The notes below the pieces were generated by a model. That model had not been told where the DNA came from. It did no database searches and saw only the letters and a program-made list of their open reading frames with translations. DNA of 64,000 nucleotides from Bacteroidales bacterium (GTDB lineage Bacteria > Bacteroidota > Bacteroidia > Bacteroidales > F082): NCBI GenBank assembly GCA_017537965.1, contig JAFYJV010000001.1:55003-119002 (forward strand). The letters are read 5' to 3'. Each line of letters begins with the position of its first letter. Within the stretch, counting starts at the first letter, position 1. A program made the translations under genes and the position numbers. This document shows, piece by piece, positions 1-7,584 of this stretch.

Positions 1-13
1 AAATCCATGGTAT

Positions 14-811
14 TTAATCTAATAATTCTAACTTCTTTCTGGCTTTGTTGGCGACAGCTTCCAGTGTTGAAAGATGGGGGCTGTCTGGATAAAGATAGGT
101 AAGTGTGTTATAGTGCTCGATGCAGGCCTCATAGCGTTCCCTCTGTTTGGAAGGAACACTGTTTTCGGCATAGTCGAAGTAAGCTTTCGTCATCTCGTTG
201 AGGATCTCCTCACGGTGTTTGGTGTTAGGATAGTGCTTCAGGAGATTCTCGAAACTGGTGATGGCAGCGTTGTAATTCTCCATTTTGTAATAGAGGATGC
301 AAATGTTGTATTCTTTCTCTTCCAGTTTGTTGTTGAGGTCGTCCAGTAACTCGTTTGCCCTTGTGATGCTGTCGCTTTCAGGATAGCGTTCAATGAAACT
401 CTTGAGTTGGTTGATGGCCGTCATGGTGTTCTGCTGGTCAAGACTCTTGTTGGGAGAGATCAGATAGTTGCAGTAAGCGTTCATGAATGCGGCTTTTTCA
501 GCATCAATGGAGTAGGGGTAGTTTTGGATGAACTTGTTGAAGTAATAACCGGCAATCTCAAAATCGTTGGTCTCATAATAGCACATGGCGGTGCGATAGG
601 CAACGAACTCTCCTTTGGGTGTGCTTCGGAAGGAGTTCTGGAGAAGGTCGAATAACTGCAAGGCTCTGTTGTAGTCCTTGCGGTCGAAATAATCCATCGC
701 AACTTCATATTTCATGTCGTTGTCAGTACTCTTGAGGATGCGCTTGAACTCACTGCAAGAGCTGAACAGCATGATAATGAGGCAGGTCGATATCAGAATT
801 TTGTTTTTCAT
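14..811 (-). CDS. bamD: BamD outer-membrane assembly lipoprotein
   Basis: BamD is a TPR-like lipoprotein of the BAM complex, which folds beta-barrel proteins into the outer membrane. The 265-residue product starts MKNKILIS and has a lipobox (LFSSC) after a short hydrophobic segment, so it should be lipidated and periplasm-facing. The body is helical repeats with the family pattern, for example KGEFVAYRTAMCYYETNDFEIA followed by further repeat units. An in-frame ATG six codons upstream is rejected because a -7 promoter element (819-826) lies on top of it. The gene is last of a leftward group behind the M14 peptidase but has its own promoter-like element. The assignment is firm from the signal, lipobox and overall sequence. 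Confidence 0.9.
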   Translation of the reverse strand: MKNKILISTCLIIMLFSSCSEFKRILKSTDNDMKYEVAMDYFDRKDYNRALQLFDLLQNSFRSTPKGEFVAYRTAMCYYETNDFEIAGYYFNKFIQNYPYSIDAEKAAFMNAYCNYLISPNKSLDQQNTMTAINQLKSFIERYPESDSITRANELLDDLNNKLEEKEYNICILYYKMENYNAAITSFENLLKHYPNTKHREEILNEMTKAYFDYAENSVPSKQRERYEACIEHYNTLTYLYPDSPHLSTLEAVANKARKKLELLD

Positions 812-818
812 TAATCTG

Positions 819-826
819 CAAAAATA
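819..826 (-). promoter_or_regulatory. Predicted -7 element upstream of bamD
   Basis: On the minus strand the bases read TATTTTTG, a full match to the Bacteroidota -7 consensus TAnnTTTG, 7 bp before the chosen bamD start. A clear -33 TTTG is not visible. This implies a very short leader. Confidence 0.45.
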
Positions 827-859
827 CACTTTTTTGGCTTACCAACAGGGTGTTTGTCA

Positions 860-3397
860 TTATTTTTCGATGATGAGCTTTTCAACACGTTTTCCGCTTT
901 CGCCGTTAAGATGCAGGAAATAGATGCCTTGCTGCAGTTGTTCAATGTTGAGTCGTATCTTTCCAAGGCCCTGTCCCGACAAAATGAGTTGGCCAAGGCT
1001 GTCGTGGAGTTCATAACGGATCCCACTGGCGGATTCAATGGTAACAATACCATAGGTCGGGTTGGGATAGACTTTTAGGGAATTGGCGTCATGCTCTTGG
1101 GCCGACCAGTTGCTGATGGTGACGGTGACTTCGCCTTGGACGCTGGTACCTTGGCCGTCGGTGACGGTGACGCGGTAGGTGGTCGTCGGTTCAACGGGAG
1201 TGGCCCTGGGTGTTGCACTGGTCGGGTCGTCAAGGGTCTCGGCGGGTTCCCAGTAATAGCTGTAATCGCCGTCGCCTCCGGTGACTTCCACTTCCAGTGT
1301 CGTCGTCTCGCCATAGTTGATAACCTCCGGTTCGGCAAAGACTTCAATCTCAAGAGGATCATAGGTAATGCCGACGCAATGCACGTTGGCGACCCATCCT
1401 GAATAATTGACTGAATAATCGGACGTAAACTGGAAGGTCAACGCACCATTGGCATTGGTGGCGGTCACTGTGGTAGGGTTGTTGCTGCCGTGGTATTGTC
1501 CGATCTGAGGTGCCGACGTCGATGTGCCGTCGTAGATATACAGGTAATCGTAGTTGCTCTCTGTGTCAAAACTATTGAACACGACCTCGAGGATGCCACC
1601 AGTAGTGCCGGGCAAGAAAGTCATGGTAAGGTCTTTGCTGTTGCCGTAGTTGCTATTTGGGCCGCCGTCATCATAAAACATGGCATTGCAGGTGGTGACG
1701 GTGCCGTTTTGCATGTTGTATGCCTCTACCACGGAGATGTAATTGGGCATATATTTGGTGTCGCTCTCGCCGTCGGCGTTGGTCACTGTGAGACGCACGT
1801 CGTAAGTTCCTGGGGTGTTGTAGGTCACAGTGGGGTTCTGAGCTGTTGAAGTGGCAGGGGTGCCTCCCTCAAACTCCCATTCCCAACTCACCAGTTGAGC
1901 GCCCCAAGAATTATCAGTGAAATGGAGGGTGCCGCCGATGTTGATGGTGGTTGCATCCACAGTGAAATCGGCAACGATGCCTTCCAATGCCACCAATTGT
2001 GCGTTGATGTTGACAGTTTCGCCATCGGCCACAGTGACTTGTGTTTCGTAAGCCTCATAACCGTTTTTGGTGATTCTCACGTTGTAGGTGCCTGCCTTCA
2101 CCGGACGGTGGAAGTCGCCGCCGGGAAGCTGCGTTGAAACCGTTGAATACTGGTCGTCGTGGCCCACCAAAGTAATGGTTGCACCTCCGATAGGAGCCTT
2201 TGACTCAGCGTCAACCACGGTACCGTGAATGCCATACAATACTTGATTTACGTATGCAAAGATGGCGTTTTTGTTGATGTTCCAAAAAGTGGGCATCTGG
2301 CTGCCATTGGGTAACTTGGTGCTCGAACATTCGATGGTTTCTTCGCGGCATTGTGCATAACCGTTCATGTAGTCTTGACGGCCTCCGCCAATCATATACC
2401 ATTGGGCTCCATTGGTGATACCGCTATTTGAGGTGTCATGCATGTAACTTGAATTGACGGCTCTGCATAGAGTCACATATTCACTGCTCACGAGTTGCCA
2501 CCAAGCGTCGTCGGCATGGAGCGTATAGGTGTTGTCCCAGGGATAGTTCATCACTTCTGCACCGCCGTGATAGTTGGCGCCCATTACGAAGTTGTTATCT
2601 TGTGCGAATTGCATGAACCATTCAGTCTCTTGTGCATAAGCTTCTCCATCGGGATGCTGGCCTCCATGAGGATCAGCGTAGTTGCGGTTCATATCGACGC
2701 CGTTGGCGTTGTAACGAGTGGCACCGTTGACATTGTTGTTGCCGCCGTGGTAGGTTCCATCAGGGTTGGTGTTGGGGCCAATGTACAGATCGACGTTGTT
2801 GAGGATGTTGGCGCACTCGGGAAGATTGGGGTTCTCCAACAGATAGTCAATGAAACGGAGCATCAGCATCCAGCCTGTGGTCTCGTCACCATGGATGGTT
2901 GAGGTATAGAGGAACTTCGGCTTGCCGGTGCCATCGCCGTTGTTGATATGGGCGATCAAGATCTTTCGGCCGCTTGGAAGGGTTCCCAGTTCGATGATCT
3001 CGCATTTGTCAGGATGGTTGGTGTGGAAGGCATACATCATGTCTTCGTAAGCGCTATAGGTCGGGTAGGCGTCCCAGTCGTATTCGGCCCGGTTGCTGCC
3101 GTCCCACATGGCAACATTCTCTAGCATTGAAGGTGGAGTGAGCAGGGTTACATGATAGCCGAGTTTCTTAAAGTTATTGAATTCTTTGTTGTTGGCGTAT
3201 GCGATGACGGCATTTCCATCGACATGGTCAACGGAAATCGTTCTTGCAATGGTGCCCAGGTCGTCGTTTCCGTTCAATTCAAAAGTGAAGTAATACTCGT
3301 TGCGTTGCTGCATGAGTTGTTTGAGTTCCTGTTGGCTTTTTTGAGCGAACAAGTTGCCGCAAATCAAGACGGCTAAAAGAATAAATAGTTTTTTCAT
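860..3397 (-). CDS. Secreted M14 zinc carboxypeptidase with PKD, CUB and T9SS sorting domains
   Basis: The 845-residue product has a signal peptide (1-18, ending LFAQ). The M14 domain spans about 100-385: zinc ligands H169 and E172 in the motif IHGDET, H277 in NYHGG, an MNRNY substrate-binding motif near 236-240, and a probable catalytic Glu at 356 (TIEC). A carboxypeptidase regulatory-like beta-sandwich follows (about 390-470), then a PKD domain (about 472-560, WEWEFEGG), a CUB-like domain (about 565-680, YDYLYIYDG), a second Ig/PKD-like domain, and a C-terminal type A T9SS sorting domain (about 772-845, beginning LKVYPNP, ending EKLIIEK). It should be exported by the Sec system and then by type IX secretion, and act on extracellular peptides. 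It sits 19 bp downstream of dapA and probably shares its transcript. Confidence 0.88.
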   Translation of the reverse strand: MKKLFILLAVLICGNLFAQKSQQELKQLMQQRNEYYFTFELNGNDDLGTIARTISVDHVDGNAVIAYANNKEFNNFKKLGYHVTLLTPPSMLENVAMWDGSNRAEYDWDAYPTYSAYEDMMYAFHTNHPDKCEIIELGTLPSGRKILIAHINNGDGTGKPKFLYTSTIHGDETTGWMLMLRFIDYLLENPNLPECANILNNVDLYIGPNTNPDGTYHGGNNNVNGATRYNANGVDMNRNYADPHGGQHPDGEAYAQETEWFMQFAQDNNFVMGANYHGGAEVMNYPWDNTYTLHADDAWWQLVSSEYVTLCRAVNSSYMHDTSNSGITNGAQWYMIGGGRQDYMNGYAQCREETIECSSTKLPNGSQMPTFWNINKNAIFAYVNQVLYGIHGTVVDAESKAPIGGATITLVGHDDQYSTVSTQLPGGDFHRPVKAGTYNVRITKNGYEAYETQVTVADGETVNINAQLVALEGIVADFTVDATTINIGGTLHFTDNSWGAQLVSWEWEFEGGTPATSTAQNPTVTYNTPGTYDVRLTVTNADGESDTKYMPNYISVVEAYNMQNGTVTTCNAMFYDDGGPNSNYGNSKDLTMTFLPGTTGGILEVVFNSFDTESNYDYLYIYDGTSTSAPQIGQYHGSNNPTTVTATNANGALTFQFTSDYSVNYSGWVANVHCVGITYDPLEIEVFAEPEVINYGETTTLEVEVTGGDGDYSYYWEPAETLDDPTSATPRATPVEPTTTYRVTVTDGQGTSVQGEVTVTISNWSAQEHDANSLKVYPNPTYGIVTIESASGIRYELHDSLGQLILSGQGLGKIRLNIEQLQQGIYFLHLNGESGKRVEKLIIEK

Positions 3398-3416
3398 CTT
3401 GTTATCTTAATTGTCT

Positions 3417-4301
3417 CTATATTCTAAATTCATAATTCTTAATTCTTAATTCTTCAACAATGTCGGCTTCCACCTTTTCGTTCACTGGAACCAAAGGCAG
3501 ACGCAACACGTTCTTGCACAATCCCATGTGGCTCATCAGGCATTTGATGCCGGCGGGATTGCCGTCGGCAAAGATGAGTTGGTTCATGCGGAGCATCACG
3601 AAGTGCAGCCGCAGGGCTTCTTCGGTGCGTTTTTCCTTAATGGCTTTCATCATGTCGGCGAAAGGCTTGATGTAGGCGTTGGCGGCAACCGAAATAACAC
3701 CTTTGGCGCCAAGCGCCATCATGGGTTGGGTGATGCCGTCGTCGCCGGAAAGCACATCGAAGTCGGCAGGCTTGTCGCGAAGGATCTCCATGATCTGCAT
3801 GAGGTTGCCGGAGGCTTCCTTGACGGCGACGATGTTGGGGTGCTTGGCCAGTTCCACGCATGTGGAGGCTTGCAGGTTGACGCCAACGCGACCAGGTACG
3901 TTGTAAAGGATCACCGGGACGGGGCTGGCGTCGGCGATGGCTTCGAAATGCGCTTTCATGCCGCGCTGGTTGGGCTTGTTATAGTAAGGCACTACGGTCA
4001 AGATGCCGTTGATGCCTGTGAAATCTTGTGTATGGATCTGTTCGATGACCGCTTGGGTGTTGTTTCCACCCAGTCCGAGCAGAACGGGAAGCCGCTTGGC
4101 GTTGGCTTTCAAGATGGTGCTCACCACTTGCTTTTTCTCTTCCGAAGAGAGGGTGGGGGCCTCTGAAGTGGTGCCTAGGGCGACGAGGAAGTCGGCTCCT
4201 CCTTCGATGACGTGGTTGACGATGCGTTCCAATGCGACGAAGTCAACGGACTTGTCTTCGTTGAAAGGCGTGATCAATGCAATGCCTGTACCTTTGAACA
4301 T
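3417..4301 (-). CDS. dapA: 4-hydroxy-tetrahydrodipicolinate synthase
   Basis: DapA condenses pyruvate with aspartate semialdehyde in the lysine/diaminopimelate pathway. The protein (294 aa, normal for the family) shows GTTSE (43-47), PYYNKP with the relay Tyr at 107, ILYNVPGR with Tyr133, and the Schiff-base lysine K161 in AVKEASG. Its last residues (RIKNYEFRI) are encoded by a heptameric ATTCTTA-type repeat array at 3421-3455, so the natural C-terminus has been extended into a repeat spacer. The gene lies between a conserved hypothetical gene (41 bp upstream) and the M14 peptidase (19 bp downstream), all leftward. Confidence 0.95.
   Translation of the reverse strand: MFKGTGIALITPFNEDKSVDFVALERIVNHVIEGGADFLVALGTTSEAPTLSSEEKKQVVSTILKANAKRLPVLLGLGGNNTQAVIEQIHTQDFTGINGILTVVPYYNKPNQRGMKAHFEAIADASPVPVILYNVPGRVGVNLQASTCVELAKHPNIVAVKEASGNLMQIMEILRDKPADFDVLSGDDGITQPMMALGAKGVISVAANAYIKPFADMMKAIKEKRTEEALRLHFVMLRMNQLIFADGNPAGIKCLMSHMGLCKNVLRLPLVPVNEKVEADIVEELRIKNYEFRI
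3421..3455. repeat. Heptameric repeat array (5 units) at the 3' end of dapA
   Basis: Five 7-bp units follow each other: ATTCTAA, ATTCATA, ATTCTTA, ATTCTTA, ATTCTTC. They are read through by dapA on the minus strand. They belong to the same family as arrays at 14382, 16637, 52336, 54564 and 55041. Confidence 0.8.
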
Positions 4302-4341
4302 GGTTTTTGTTCTTGTTTTGATAATAAACTGGTTTGAATTG

Positions 4342-4875
4342 TTAATTCCCTGACAGGGCTTGTAAGTAATCGTAAAGCACCTTGATGTCGTTGACGGGGT
4401 CGGAATCCTTACCGCTGTCGATGATCAGGTCGTAGATGCCGTAGTGGTCGCTTTTCTGGAAGCTGACTCTGAAGCTGGCGTTGGGCAAAGTCGCCATGTA
4501 GTCGCCAATGTCAGCATGTTTTTTCGCCATGTTGACGAGGAGATGGGTCATGGGCAGTTTCTTGATCTCCTCTTGCTTTTCGGCGGTAAGCACCTTCATG
4601 AAACCGAAGTCTTGTGTGGTCACCTCGCAGTATTGGTCGCTCCGCAGCATGTCGTCGGAGGCTTTCTCGGTGATGATGATGAATCTTGACCGGGTGATGC
4701 CGAAGACACTCTTGATGCGTTCCTCTATGGCTCTGACGTTCTGTTTGTCCAGGTCTTCGATGATCAGGATGATGGAGTTGAGCCGCTCGAAGTCGGGCAT
4801 CCTGCATCCTTTCTTGTCGGCGATGAACTGGTCGATAGAACGATTCAGAATCTTATATTTCAGTTTTTCAAACAT
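4342..4875 (-). CDS. Conserved hypothetical protein of Bacteroidota (possibly DUF6913)
   Basis: The product (177 aa) has no signal peptide or membrane segment. A basic N-terminus is followed by an alternating beta/alpha section (SIILIIEDLDKQN, then SRFIIITEKASDD). The rest is mixed helix and strand, ending ILYD-like (KVLYDYLQALSGN). I do not recognise catalytic motifs. It resembles a short cytosolic family often seen beside dapA in Bacteroidota, which I tentatively recall as DUF6913. It heads the leftward group with dapA and has a good -7 element (4903-4910) divergent from the MBL gene. Confidence 0.55.
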   Translation of the reverse strand: MFEKLKYKILNRSIDQFIADKKGCRMPDFERLNSIILIIEDLDKQNVRAIEERIKSVFGITRSRFIIITEKASDDMLRSDQYCEVTTQDFGFMKVLTAEKQEEIKKLPMTHLLVNMAKKHADIGDYMATLPNASFRVSFQKSDHYGIYDLIIDSGKDSDPVNDIKVLYDYLQALSGN

Positions 4876-4902
4876 TCTTTTCGTGATGAAGAATTAATTT
4901 TG

Positions 4903-4910
4903 CAAAAATA
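4903..4910 (-). promoter_or_regulatory. Predicted -7 element, leftward dapA group
   Basis: TATTTTTG on the minus strand, 28 bp before the start of the hypothetical gene at 4875. It faces a second identical element on the plus strand 23 bp away, forming a compact divergent promoter region. Confidence 0.5.
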
Positions 4911-4932
4911 ACGATTTCCACCTATTTAATAT

Positions 4933-4940
4933 TATTTTTG
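4933..4940 (+). promoter_or_regulatory. Predicted -7 element, MBL hydrolase gene
   Basis: TATTTTTG on the plus strand, 15 bp before the ATG at 4956. It overlaps the upstream in-frame TTG at 4938, which is why the later ATG was chosen as start. Confidence 0.5.
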
Positions 4941-4955
4941 CGCAAAAAATTGCAG

Positions 4956-5720
4956 ATGTTAATAACGGTATTGGGAAGCGGTACCTCTCAGGGAGTCCCG
5001 GTGATCGGATGTCAATGTCCTGTGTGTCAGTCAACAGATCCACGTGACAAGCGCACGCGCACCTCGTTGTTGATCCGTACCGACCAAGTCACTGTGGCCG
5101 TTGACGCTGGCCCTGACTTCCGTCAGCAGATGTTGCGTGAAGGGATCAGCCGGCTTGACGCGGTGTTCATTACCCACGAGCATAAGGACCATATCGGGGG
5201 ACTTGACGATGTCAGGCCGTTTATTTTCAACCAAGACAACCGTCCCATGCCTTTGTTCGTTTCGGAGACCGCTTTGCCTGAGATCAAGAGGGAGTTCTCC
5301 TATGCCTTTTCTGATCATCTGTATCCAGGCGCCCCGACCTATGAGGTGCATCTCATCGACGAGACCCCGTTCACGTTCGGCGACCTCTATGTGGAGCCGA
5401 TCCGTCTCAAGCATTTCACGCTTACCAGCTATGCTTTCCGCATAGGACGTTTCGCATACGTCACCGACTTCAACGAGATTTCCGATGCCGCCTTGGCACG
5501 TCTTCAAGGAGTCGAGTATATGGTTATCGAGGCCTTGGGAAGACGCAATCATTATTCGCACATCAACCTGAAGCAAGCGGTGCAGATTGCAACGGATCTG
5601 GGCGTCCGCAAGGCATGGTTCACCCATTGCAGCCATCATATAGGAAAGGCAGTGGATGTGAATGCGGAACTTCCTGACAATATGATGCTTGCCTACGACG
5701 GACTCAGTTTCGAAGTCTGA
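4956..5720 (+). CDS. MBL-fold metallo-hydrolase (PhnP-like)
   Basis: A 254-residue metallo-beta-lactamase-fold hydrolase. The N-terminus GSGTSQGVPVIGC with further cysteines (CQCPVC) and the metal motif HEHKDH (H74, H76, D78, H79) place it in the PhnP / phosphoribosyl cyclic phosphodiesterase-like group common in Bacteroidota. A later YVTDFNEIS supplies the family aspartate, and the C-terminal THCSHH the remaining histidines. The physiological substrate is unknown; cyclic phosphodiesters are the best guess from the family. There is no signal peptide, so it is cytosolic. It is probably monocistronic. Confidence 0.8.
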   Translation: MLITVLGSGTSQGVPVIGCQCPVCQSTDPRDKRTRTSLLIRTDQVTVAVDAGPDFRQQMLREGISRLDAVFITHEHKDHIGGLDDVRPFIFNQDNRPMPLFVSETALPEIKREFSYAFSDHLYPGAPTYEVHLIDETPFTFGDLYVEPIRLKHFTLTSYAFRIGRFAYVTDFNEISDAALARLQGVEYMVIEALGRRNHYSHINLKQAVQIATDLGVRKAWFTHCSHHIGKAVDVNAELPDNMMLAYDGLSFEV

Positions 5721-5781
5721 ATTTTCCCCACTTTTCTTGTCTCATGATGTTGGACCGTTGCGATCCATTTCATGCTGTTGA

Positions 5782-5795
5782 TGAAAATATTTTCA
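5782..5795. promoter_or_regulatory. 14-bp perfect palindrome, candidate operator
   Basis: TGAAAATATTTTCA is a perfect palindrome about 20 bp upstream of the -33 region of the small DNA-binding-protein gene at 5868. The position fits an autoregulatory operator, but this is inference. Confidence 0.35.
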
Positions 5796-5814
5796 AATAT
5801 TTTTGTTATTTTAC

Positions 5815-5843
5815 TTGTATTATTGAAAAAAGTGCTATTTTTG
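5815..5843 (+). promoter_or_regulatory. Predicted promoter of the small HTH gene
   Basis: TTG at 5815-5817 and TATTTTTG at 5836-5843, separated by 18 bp, match the Bacteroidota -33/-7 pattern. The ATG follows at 5868. Confidence 0.5.
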
Positions 5844-5867
5844 TGTCGTTTTTAGAGTTGATTTAAA

Positions 5868-6101
5868 ATGGAATCAAAGTCTATTCATGTAGGTCACATG
5901 TTGGAACTGGAAATGCTCCGACAAGACAAGAAGGTTGCATGGCTCGCCCGTGAAGTGAACCGCGAAAAAAGCAGCATCTATAAAATGTTTGCCCGAAACA
6001 GTTTGGATGTGTGGATGCTCATCCGCATCAGCCAGCTGCTGAAGCATGATTTCTTCAAGGACATCTCCACTACCGTGTTTGGAGAACAAGGACTTGACTG
6101 A
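5868..6101 (+). CDS. Small XRE-like helix-turn-helix protein
   Basis: A 77-residue protein. The pattern VAWLAREVNREKSSIYKMF resembles the two helices of a lambda-repressor-type HTH (AxxAGxxxxxIxxxF class), followed by a hydrophobic helix (WMLIRISQLLKHDFF). It has no other domain. Proteins of this size and type occur as orphan regulators in Bacteroidota. A palindrome lies upstream and a hairpin terminator downstream, so it looks like a single-gene unit. The DNA-binding role is inferred from the fold pattern only. Confidence 0.65.
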   Translation: MESKSIHVGHMLELEMLRQDKKVAWLAREVNREKSSIYKMFARNSLDVWMLIRISQLLKHDFFKDISTTVFGEQGLD

Positions 6102-6162
6102 ATACAACCCTGAAGATTGTAAGCATTGTTATAATCAATTTGGTTCGTTTGTATCTCGACCG

Positions 6163-6199
6163 ACTGGATGCTGCAGTGATGCCCCATCCAGTTTTTTTT
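6163..6199 (+). terminator. Intrinsic terminator after the HTH gene
   Basis: An 8-bp stem (ACTGGATG / CATCCAGT), a 14-base loop and a run of eight T. It follows the 5868-6101 gene by about 60 bp and faces the end of the leftward HD gene. Confidence 0.75.
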
Positions 6200-6237
6200 C
6201 TGAAGCCGCATACTTATGTAGCGGTTTTTGCCAAATG

Positions 6238-7491
6238 TTACATGTTTAATGTAATTTTTTTTGTGTCAAGCTCCTTGGGATAGCAGATGAAGTGCTTTAC
6301 CACGGGTTGTGAGAGCACCGAGATGTTGAGTTGGTCGGAGGCCTCGCTGATGTCTTTAATGGTGCCGTCCTTGTACAAGATGTTGATGGCGGGTTTCTTG
6401 GGGTGATAGGCATGGTTGGACGAGACGCCCTGTAACAGCATGAAACTGGCATCGTAGAGGCTGATGCCGTACATCGTGGCGATGCGATGCAGTATGTCGT
6501 CCACGTAGTTGGGATCGAAGGGGTCCTGCGAGATCTCTATCCTGAATAGGTGTCGGTTGACCAGCCGTTGGCACAAGGTGCTGAGCACGAAGTCGGGATC
6601 GTTGCACCAGAGTTTTACTGCCGTCATCACATCGTAGTCGTCGAGTTTCGCAAACTGCTCCAACATCTCATCTAAATCATCAGTGTTTTCAAGGGTTCCC
6701 TTGCGTTTCAGGAAATATGACAAGGAGGGCGTGGCTGGAAGTGGACGCTCCTGGCTGATGAGCCGAGCCCGCTTCAAGATCTCACGTAACATGTATTCAG
6801 CGCTTAGAACCGTCTTGTGCATGTAAACCTGCCAGTACATGATGCGGCGCGCTACGAGGAAACTCTCCACCGAATAGATGCCCTTGGCCTCGATGGCCAA
6901 GGAGTTGTCAACCACCTCCATCATGTCGAGCAGACGCTCAGCGTTGACATTGCCTTCCGCCACGCCGGTGAAGAAGCTGTCGCGTTTCAAGTAGTCGATG
7001 CGGTCCACGTCCAACTGGCTGGAGACCAGTTTGCTGAGGAATCCCTTCTCGTAGGTGCCTGTGAAGATCCTGATGGCAAGGTCGAGCCTGCCGGGATGGA
7101 TCTCGTTGAACTTCTTCATGATCATCAGCGACAAATCCTCATGGGTGATGCCCTGGACGATGCTGTTTTCCAACGTATGCGAGAAAGGTCCGTGCCCGCT
7201 GTCGTGCAGCAGGATGGCCAGTGAAGCAGCCTCCATCTCCTCGTCGCTGATGTCGTAGCCTTTGCCTCGGAGAAGGTAGATCGCCCTTCGCATCAAGTGC
7301 ATGGTGCCAAGGCTGTGTGCGAAACGCGTGTGCAAGGCACTTGGATAGACCAAGTTGGTCAGGCTGACCTGCTTGATGCGTCTTAGCCGTTGGAAATAAG
7401 GGTGCTCGATGATGTCGAAATGCAACTCGTCGGGGATGCCGACAAACCCGTAAATGGGATCGTTGAAGATTTTTTTCTTGTTCGTTTCCAT
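6238..7491 (-). CDS. HD-domain phosphohydrolase (dGTPase/SAMHD1-like)
   Basis: A 417-residue HD-superfamily protein of the COG1078 type. The N-terminus DPIYGFVGIP and QRLRRIKQ is typical; the metal site uses RFAHS (H59), LLHDSGHGPFSH (H96, D97) and a later QLDVDRIDYLKRD. Family members hydrolyse dNTPs or are uncharacterised nucleotide phosphohydrolases; the substrate here is not known. It is cytosolic and stands alone, divergent from porX. A minus-strand TAGTTTTG at 7496-7503 is so close to the ATG that the transcript would be nearly leaderless. Confidence 0.82.
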   Translation of the reverse strand: METNKKKIFNDPIYGFVGIPDELHFDIIEHPYFQRLRRIKQVSLTNLVYPSALHTRFAHSLGTMHLMRRAIYLLRGKGYDISDEEMEAASLAILLHDSGHGPFSHTLENSIVQGITHEDLSLMIMKKFNEIHPGRLDLAIRIFTGTYEKGFLSKLVSSQLDVDRIDYLKRDSFFTGVAEGNVNAERLLDMMEVVDNSLAIEAKGIYSVESFLVARRIMYWQVYMHKTVLSAEYMLREILKRARLISQERPLPATPSLSYFLKRKGTLENTDDLDEMLEQFAKLDDYDVMTAVKLWCNDPDFVLSTLCQRLVNRHLFRIEISQDPFDPNYVDDILHRIATMYGISLYDASFMLLQGVSSNHAYHPKKPAINILYKDGTIKDISEASDQLNISVLSQPVVKHFICYPKELDTKKITLNM

Positions 7492-7495
7492 GCCG

Positions 7496-7503
7496 CAAAA
7501 CTA
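7496..7503 (-). promoter_or_regulatory. Possible -7 element of the HD-domain gene
   Basis: TAGTTTTG on the minus strand, ending 4 bp before the ATG. If real, the mRNA is leaderless or nearly so. No -33 element is evident. Confidence 0.25.
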
Positions 7504-7515
7504 CAATATTATTCT

Positions 7516-7523
7516 TATATTTG
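7516..7523 (+). promoter_or_regulatory. Predicted -7 element of porX
   Basis: TATATTTG on the plus strand matches TAnnTTTG. It lies about 60 bp before the porX ATG. Confidence 0.45.
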
Positions 7524-7584
7524 CGTTTCATTAAAGAATCATTTGAATCTTTAATCACAATTCTTAAAAACAAGAGATCTAAAT

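Noticed and set aside
3528-4166. A 212-codon open frame on the plus strand
   Set aside because: It is antisense to dapA, which has all active-site motifs.
4938-4955. TTG start that would lengthen the MBL-fold protein by six residues
   Set aside because: It falls on the predicted -7 promoter element; the ATG at 4956 matches the family start.
6203-6230. Second hairpin after the HTH gene (CCGC ... GCGG with T run)
   Set aside because: Only four clean base pairs; the stronger hairpin at 6163 explains termination.
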